Assembly: GCA_045403145.1 (NCBI GenBank)
Contig: JAXIPA010000019.1
Location: forward strand, 1-42,126
Length of the DNA stretch: 42,126 nucleotides
Direction: 5' to 3'
Source: JAJYKN01 sp045403145
GTDB lineage: Bacteria > Nitrospirota > UBA9217
The translations under genes were made by a program, and so were the position numbers. The notes beneath the pieces are model-generated. The model worked only from the letters and a program-made list of their open reading frames with translations, was not told the DNA's origin and ran no database searches. Each line of letters begins with the position of its first letter. Within the stretch, counting starts at the first letter, position 1. Below are positions 37,799 to 42,126 of this stretch, one piece after another.

Positions 37799-38845
37799 CT
37801 AGAAAACGACCGTATCGCCGTTCGTCATGTACACGTTGGTCGCTTTGGCAACAGTCGAGAAGCGCTTGTAGGTCTTGTATTTATCCGTCCCTTTGACGAC
37901 CGGCAATCCGGCCGAGGCCGCCTTTTCCGCGAAGAGCCATCCGGTGCAGTGGTTGCATGCAAGTTTTTCGGGATTGAACGCCTTGAGCCCTTTGATGATG
38001 TCGTCGTATTTCGGGTCCCAGGTCTCGAACAGGGAGATATGAAGCCCGCCGTAACTGCCGTACACGTTGTCGCCTTTCGCGAAATTGTTGCGTGCATAGC
38101 TGTAGAGCGTGAGGACGCCGGGATGGCAGCAACCCGTGACCGTGACGATGCCTTTGTCCTTGACGTTGAAATAAAGAACGCTCTCACCCCTGACCCGCAG
38201 GATGATCGGCACATCGAACATCTTGAGCGCCACGCCCGGCATGAGTTTAACCAGGTTGTCGGCGGAGCACTCCACGAGCTGACCGGTGTGGGGGACGGAG
38301 TTTGCGCAACCCGCTTTCTCGAATTTGCCGCCCTTCAGGAGCGTGATATCTTCGGGATAGTGCGTGGAAGGCGCGTAAATGGTGATGTTGGGGTTGTGTT
38401 TCAGAGTGGATTCGATGCCCCAGAAATGGTCCAGGTGCCAGTGGCTCAGGACCATCGTGTCGATCTCTTTCTTTTTGATCATCTGGTCAATACCGTGCAT
38501 CTTGTAGACATAGTCCATCCACGCGTTGTTCCAGCCCGTGTCCATGAGGATCTTTTTCTTCTTTCCGTCGAGCTGCTCCACTTCGAGCAGGGCGCTGTAC
38601 CCGCCTGAATTGTCCTTGTCCCAGGCGGTATCATACTGGTTGCCCATGGCGCCGCCGCCGTCCATCATGTTCTTTTTAAAGATATCGTTGTTGAACCAGC
38701 TTGTCTCCGAAAGCACCGTAACCTTGAGGCTTTTGATCTCGCCGATGTCTTCTTTCGCCGCATAACTCTTTTCAGGCGCGATGCCGCCCGCAGTAAGCGT
38801 GGTGAGCCCCATACCGGCCATCTTCAGAAAAGTTCTTCTCTCCAT
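37799..38845 (-). CDS. Tat-exported metallo-beta-lactamase-fold hydrolase
   Basis: This 348-residue protein has a twin-arginine start (MERRTFLKMAGMGLTTLTAG). The zinc motif is His135-Trp-His137-Leu-Asp139-His140 in VLSHWHLDHFWG. A later TGCCHPG supplies a further His, and NHCTGWL near the end carries another candidate. The overall plan is that of periplasmic members related to the methyl-parathion hydrolase or dihydropterin-type groups. Its export and its position before a membrane protein suggest action on a periplasmic small molecule. It heads a four-gene minus-strand operon; the 273-base AT-rich gap upstream separates it from the ActA-like gene. Substrate unknown. Confidence 0.82.
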   Translation of the reverse strand: MERRTFLKMAGMGLTTLTAGGIAPEKSYAAKEDIGEIKSLKVTVLSETSWFNNDIFKKNMMDGGGAMGNQYDTAWDKDNSGGYSALLEVEQLDGKKKKILMDTGWNNAWMDYVYKMHGIDQMIKKKEIDTMVLSHWHLDHFWGIESTLKHNPNITIYAPSTHYPEDITLLKGGKFEKAGCANSVPHTGQLVECSADNLVKLMPGVALKMFDVPIILRVRGESVLYFNVKDKGIVTVTGCCHPGVLTLYSYARNNFAKGDNVYGSYGGLHISLFETWDPKYDDIIKGLKAFNPEKLACNHCTGWLFAEKAASAGLPVVKGTDKYKTYKRFSTVAKATNVYMTNGDTVVF

Positions 38846-39012
38846 TGACTCATTCCTCCCTTAGGCTGAATTGAAATAATATGTATGCAAACTATAATAT
38901 CATCGGCTCTAATTAACTAATATATTTTATTAATGAAGAAATAAAGCAAAGTTATACTAAACATATATATATTACATCTAGGAACATGGCGTGTCCGGCG
39001 CGCCGGGCGAAC

Positions 39013-39040
39013 TTGACTATCATTGCAATTCAGGTAAACT
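39013..39040 (+). promoter_or_regulatory. Promoter of the ActA/ActB-like pair
   Basis: TTGACT (39013-39018) and TAAACT (39035-39040) have a 16-base spacer. Transcription would start near 39047, about 70 bases before the GTG at 39119. The AT-rich 38880-38980 region before it has other possible -10-like boxes. Confidence 0.5.
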
Positions 39041-39118
39041 TGAAGGTATGCCGCGTCCGGACAGACACCATGCGGGCAAGGAGCGCGGGGGGAAGCTTTT
39101 GGAGAAAGGCACTATCAG

Positions 39119-39634
39119 GTGAAAATATCGTGGCTCATAGGCGGACTGGTTGCCGCGGCAATCGTTTTTGCCGCCGTCCTGGCGTTCATGTACATCCTGC
39201 CGCTCGATCTTCGGGACCGCTCCCCGGTCCAGCCGATCGCCTTCAACCACAAGCTCCATGCAGGCGATAATGCCATCCCCTGCCTCTACTGTCACCGCTA
39301 CGCTCCGAAGTCGCGCGTTGCCGGCATCCCCGCCGTGGCGGACTGCCGGGCCTGCCATCTTTTCATCGCCCAGAACGCCCCGGAAATCAAGAAGCTGATG
39401 GAGTACTGGGAGAAAAAAGAGCCGGTCCCCTGGGTCAGGGTCTATGGAGTTCCGGACCACGTCTATTTCCCGCACATGATGCATATCCGCGCCGGACTCG
39501 TCTGCGCCACCTGCCACGGCGAAGCGGCAACAATGGCGCGTATCACCCGGTCAGTCAAACTCAGCATGGGCTGGTGCCTGGACTGTCATAAGCAGCATAA
39601 GGCCAGCATCGATTGCTGGACGTGTCATAAATAG
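39119..39634 (+). CDS. ActA/QrcA-like membrane-anchored pentaheme cytochrome
   Basis: This 171-residue protein starts at a GTG with AAAGG nine bases upstream. An uncleaved-looking N-terminal helix (ISWLIGGLVAAAIVFAAV) anchors it. Five heme motifs follow, CLYCH, CRACH, CATCH, CLDCH and CWTCH. The segments IAFNHKLHAGDNAIPCLYCH, VPDHVYFPHMMHIRAGLVCA and SMGWCLDCHK are typical of the cytochrome subunit of alternative complex III (ActA) and of Qrc. It would pass electrons between quinol and periplasmic cytochromes. The partner at 39810 is the matching large subunit. Confidence 0.88.
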   Translation: MKISWLIGGLVAAAIVFAAVLAFMYILPLDLRDRSPVQPIAFNHKLHAGDNAIPCLYCHRYAPKSRVAGIPAVADCRACHLFIAQNAPEIKKLMEYWEKKEPVPWVRVYGVPDHVYFPHMMHIRAGLVCATCHGEAATMARITRSVKLSMGWCLDCHKQHKASIDCWTCHK

Positions 39635-39667
39635 CATTCAAAGTTGTCTGGAAAAGCTGAAAAGCTA

Positions 39668-39769
39668 TTTTACCGCAGAGGACGCAGAGAAAATCCAGAA
39701 CAAAGATTCTGAAGGGAACGAACTCAATTTAAGAATTTCTCGGCGTTCTCTGCGTCCTCTGCGGTGAAA
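39668..39769. repeat. Dispersed inverted repeat, CCGCAGAG subtype
   Basis: TTTTACCGCAGAGGACGCAG with following GAA (39668-39691) is opposed by TTCTCTGCGTCCTCTGCGGT and following (39746-39769), 23 of 24 positions complementary. It separates the ActA-like and ActB-like genes. Confidence 0.85.
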
Positions 39770-39809
39770 GGTTTTTGGCATTGCGATATCATATCTAAAG
39801 GAAACCCTA

Positions 39810-42008
39810 ATGAATCGAAGGACCTTTTTGCAGCTCAGCGGACTGTCGACTACGAGCGCTCTTTTGGCGGGCTGCAAGTCGGCAAACGAGAAATTAATCC
39901 CTTACCTGATCCCTCCCGACGAAGGAGTGACTCCGGGGAAAGCCGATTATTATGCCAGTTCCTGCCGGTCCTGTGCGGCAGGCTGCGGCATCCTGGTCAG
40001 GGTGTCGGAAGGGCGGGCCAAAAAAATCGAGGGCAATCCCCTGCATCCGGTCAACAAGGGAAAACTCTGCGCACGGGGACAGGCGGCTCTGCAGGAGCTT
40101 TACCATCCCGACCGTGTGCCGCAACCCATGAAGCGCAGCGGTCCCCGGGGCTCGGGAGAATTCACGAAGATTTCCTGGGAAGAAGGGCTGGACCTCCTCA
40201 CAAACAAGCTCAAGACCGTGAAGCGGGAAAAGACAACTAATAGTTTAGCCCTGCTGACGCCGGAGCTTTCGGGAACCCTGGCTAAGCTGACAACAGGCTT
40301 CATGCGCTCCTTCGGCTCGCCCAATCACCTCTCCTACGAACTGCTCGGCCCTGACTGGCTGCGGCTGGCCAACCTCAGGAGCTTCGGCCAACCGAGTCTC
40401 CCTTATTACGACGTAGCTGCGACACGCTATCTCTTGAGCTTCGGCGCTGATTTCGTGGAAAGTCACCTGTCACCCGTACAGTACGGATATGCCTTCGGAA
40501 AAATGCGGCAAGGGAGGGACACAGTCCGCGGTCATTTCACCTATGTCGGCGGCCGGATGTCATTGACCGCTGCCTCGGCCGATCGCTGGATGCCGGCCCG
40601 TCCCGGAAGCGAGGGGGCGCTGGCCCTCGGCATGGCACGGCTGATCCTTGCGGAGGCCCTTTATGACAAAGCCGCCATTTCCGCGAACGGGCTTAATGCG
40701 GATACGCTGCTGCACGCACTGAAAGCATATGATCTTTCCCCTGTGGCGGAGGAGACCGGCCTTTCGCAAAAGACAATAGCCGAGGTGGCCCGTGAGTTCG
40801 CAACGACGCGTCCTTCGCTGGCCATGGCCGGGGAGGGATTGGCCTTCCAGAGCAACGGCCGGGAATCGGTCCGCGCCGTGCAGATGCTGAACGTGCTGGT
40901 GGGGAACCTGAACAAGCCCGGCGGAGTTTACCCGGACAACGGGTCCCCGGACGGCCCGACAAATTCTTTTGAAGAACTCCTCTCACTTGTTAAAAAAATG
41001 CGCAACGGACAGATCCAGGCGGCCCTCATTCAGGGCGATCCGGTACACACCATTCCCCCGGCAACCGGCTTTCAGGAGGCGCTCTCCAAAGTCCCGTTCA
41101 TCGTGAGCTTCTCTTCGATGCTTGATGACACCGCGATGCAGGCCGACCTGATCCTTCCGGACCACGCGGCTCTTGAGAGCTGGGGTGACGCAGTCCCGCT
41201 GGCCGGAACCCGGGACCAGGTAATCGGGCTGATGCAGCCGGTGGTCGTGCCCGTGTTCGATACGCGCCAGTTCCCCGAGGTGCTGATGACAGCGGCCCAC
41301 GAACTGGGTGGGGAGATGAAGGCGGCATTTCCCTATGAGTCTTATTTGGACATGCTGAAGGCCGAGATGAAAAAGAGTGCCGGCATTGCGAGCGGGAAAG
41401 ATTTTGAAGCAACGTGGGTTGATCTCCTTAAGCAGGGCGGACTTTTCAAAACGAACCATGACCAGGGGAAAAGTTATCGCTGGACAGCGGGAGCGAGCAT
41501 TCCAAAACCAGGCAAGCCGCTGTTCTCCGGAAATGAAAAAGAATTCCCGCTGCATCTTTCGGTATATCCCTCGACAGCCTTTTACGACGGCCGCGGCGCT
41601 TCACATCCCTGGCTGCAGCAGCTTCCTGACCCCATGACCACGGTGGTCTGGGACAGTTGGGTCGAGATCAATACTAAGACCGCAGCTGATCTTGGAATCA
41701 ATTTCGGCGACCTGGTTGAAGTAACATCGCCCCAGGGCTCGCGGCGTCTGCCGGCAGTGATCTACCCCGGCATCCGGCCCGACATGGTGGCTATCCCTCT
41801 GGGCCAGGGGCACCGGGACATGGGTCGCTATGCAAAGGGGAGGGGAGTGAATCCGCTCGCATTGGTTGCACTGACAATGGAAGGAACCAAGCCTCTTCCG
41901 GCATGGAATGCCACACGGGTGCGGGTGACGCGGGTCTCGGACAAGGGGGAACTGGTGACCGCGGGTCATCCGGAGGGGAGCTACAGGAGCGATCTGATCG
42001 AGATTTAA
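39810..42008 (+). CDS. ActB/QrcB-like molybdopterin-oxidoreductase-family subunit
   Basis: This 732-residue protein has a Tat-like start (MNRRTFLQLSGLSTTSALLA) and a lipobox ending at Cys22, so it may be a lipoprotein on the outer face of the inner membrane. An N-terminal [4Fe-4S] motif is intact: Cys52-x2-Cys55-x3-Cys59-x27-Cys87 (SCRSCAAGCG, GKLCARGQAA). The segments HFTYVGGRMSLTAASADRWM and PARPGSEGALALGMARLIL match ActB of alternative complex III, as do LPDHAALESWGDAVPLAGTR and VAIPLGQGHRDMGRYAKGRG. No clear Cys or Ser molybdenum ligand is seen. ActB normally continues into an FeS domain; here the protein ends without it, and no FeS or NrfD gene follows. Confidence 0.88.
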   Translation: MNRRTFLQLSGLSTTSALLAGCKSANEKLIPYLIPPDEGVTPGKADYYASSCRSCAAGCGILVRVSEGRAKKIEGNPLHPVNKGKLCARGQAALQELYHPDRVPQPMKRSGPRGSGEFTKISWEEGLDLLTNKLKTVKREKTTNSLALLTPELSGTLAKLTTGFMRSFGSPNHLSYELLGPDWLRLANLRSFGQPSLPYYDVAATRYLLSFGADFVESHLSPVQYGYAFGKMRQGRDTVRGHFTYVGGRMSLTAASADRWMPARPGSEGALALGMARLILAEALYDKAAISANGLNADTLLHALKAYDLSPVAEETGLSQKTIAEVAREFATTRPSLAMAGEGLAFQSNGRESVRAVQMLNVLVGNLNKPGGVYPDNGSPDGPTNSFEELLSLVKKMRNGQIQAALIQGDPVHTIPPATGFQEALSKVPFIVSFSSMLDDTAMQADLILPDHAALESWGDAVPLAGTRDQVIGLMQPVVVPVFDTRQFPEVLMTAAHELGGEMKAAFPYESYLDMLKAEMKKSAGIASGKDFEATWVDLLKQGGLFKTNHDQGKSYRWTAGASIPKPGKPLFSGNEKEFPLHLSVYPSTAFYDGRGASHPWLQQLPDPMTTVVWDSWVEINTKTAADLGINFGDLVEVTSPQGSRRLPAVIYPGIRPDMVAIPLGQGHRDMGRYAKGRGVNPLALVALTMEGTKPLPAWNATRVRVTRVSDKGELVTAGHPEGSYRSDLIEI

Positions 42009-42023
42009 TCCTTTATTGACTAT

Positions 42024-42054
42024 CACGTAAATATGTGATACACATAATTACGTG
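42024..42054. promoter_or_regulatory. Large palindromic operator of the antitoxin gene
   Basis: CACGTAAATATGTG (42024-42037) and CACATAATTACGTG (42041-42054) are complementary at 13 of 14 positions around ATA. It lies 13 bases before the ATG at 42068 and over TTGACT/CATAAT-like promoter boxes. RHH antitoxins usually repress their own operon through such sites. Confidence 0.65.
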
Positions 42055-42067
42055 AAAGGAGGCGACC

Positions 42068-42126
42068 ATGGAACGCCAAAACGTTACCTTATCTCTGCCC
42101 AAGGCGCTTTTAAAGAAGGCCAAAAC
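42068..42126 (+). CDS. Ribbon-helix-helix (CopG/VapB-type) antitoxin, 3'-truncated by the window
   Basis: The first 19 residues, MERQNVTLSLPKALLKKAK, read like the beta strand and first helix of a ribbon-helix-helix DNA-binding domain of VapB or CopG type. A GGAGG ribosome site (42058-42063) lies close upstream. A toxin gene (often a PIN-domain VapC) would be expected just beyond the window. The palindromic operator at 42024-42054 supports this. Confidence 0.65.
   Translation, partial: MERQNVTLSLPKALLKKAK

Noticed and set aside
39810..42008. Catalytic molybdenum oxidoreductase such as polysulfide reductase
   Set aside because: The body of the protein matches ActB-type segments, and no metal-ligand Cys or Ser was identified.
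1..42126. rRNA, tRNA or IS elements
   Set aside because: None seen on either strand by motif reading; no transposase or recombinase frame is present.

Overview
The window looks like chromosomal DNA of an anaerobic or microaerophilic, cytochrome-rich bacterium, probably Nitrospirota (Thermodesulfovibrionia-like) or a Desulfobacterota/Geobacter-like relative. I infer this from the gene order pheA-hisC-aroF-tyrA-aroA-cmk-ispH-rpsA-sppA-ihfB, from the number of multiheme c-type cytochromes and CISM-type (complex iron-sulfur molybdoenzyme) redox subunits, and from the dispersed CCGCAGAG/CCACAGAG repeats. The phylum cannot be proved from the sequence alone. No rRNA, tRNA, IS element or CRISPR array was found.

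Layout. (1) 1-2.6 kb is an accessory patch: a 5'-truncated nucleotidyl-cyclase-like protein, a remnant of a ComF-like phosphoribosyltransferase and a SLOG-family protein in one overlapping operon; a DUF433 antitoxin fused by deletion to a frameshifted DUF5615 toxin remnant; and a DUF6036-type nucleotidyltransferase with a small partner. (2) 2.7-4.8 kb is a hybrid GAF-PAS histidine kinase on the minus strand. (3) 4.9-15.5 kb is the housekeeping run for phenylalanine, tyrosine and chorismate synthesis, then cmk, ispH, rpsA, sppA and ihfB, all on the plus strand. (4) 15.5-18.1 kb is a NarL-type two-component pair. (5) 18.1-24.3 kb is a minus-strand electron-transfer cluster: CX3CH-containing cytochrome c, HybA-like ferredoxin, NrfD/HybB-like membrane subunit, 13-heme cytochrome and b-type cytochrome. 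It is headed by two paralogous small membrane proteins ending in a WRPAEAYL motif. (6) 24.3-26.3 kb holds a duplicated sigma-54-like promoter region, DUF134 and NifX-like genes, a Cys4 orphan and two decayed remnants of the small membrane protein family. (7) 26.3-32.4 kb has a membrane M56-like peptidase with a partner, a Nudix hydrolase with an apparent ACG start, a degenerate receiver-PilZ protein, a possible small RNA, and a BIG2/DUF5666 lipoprotein. (8) 32.7-38.8 kb carries a Rieske/cytochrome b complex with a pentaheme cytochrome, then an operon of a Tat-exported metallo-beta-lactamase-fold protein, a polytopic membrane protein and two orphan proteins. (9) 39.1-42.1 kb has ActA/ActB-like (alternative complex III/Qrc type) subunits without their FeS and NrfD partners, then the start of a ribbon-helix-helix antitoxin gene behind a large palindromic operator.

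Working together, regions 5, 8 and 9 would form a branched quinone/cytochrome c network: a Cbc/Hmc-like quinone oxidoreductase, a bc-type complex whose c1 role is probably taken by a pentaheme cytochrome, and an ACIII/Qrc-like pair. The sensors around them (hybrid kinase, NarL pair, PilZ receiver, sigma-54-like promoters) suggest respiration here is switched by redox or acceptor signals. The least described parts are the WRPAEAYL membrane-protein family, the metallo-beta-lactamase/membrane-protein operon and the cyclase-PRTase-SLOG cassette.
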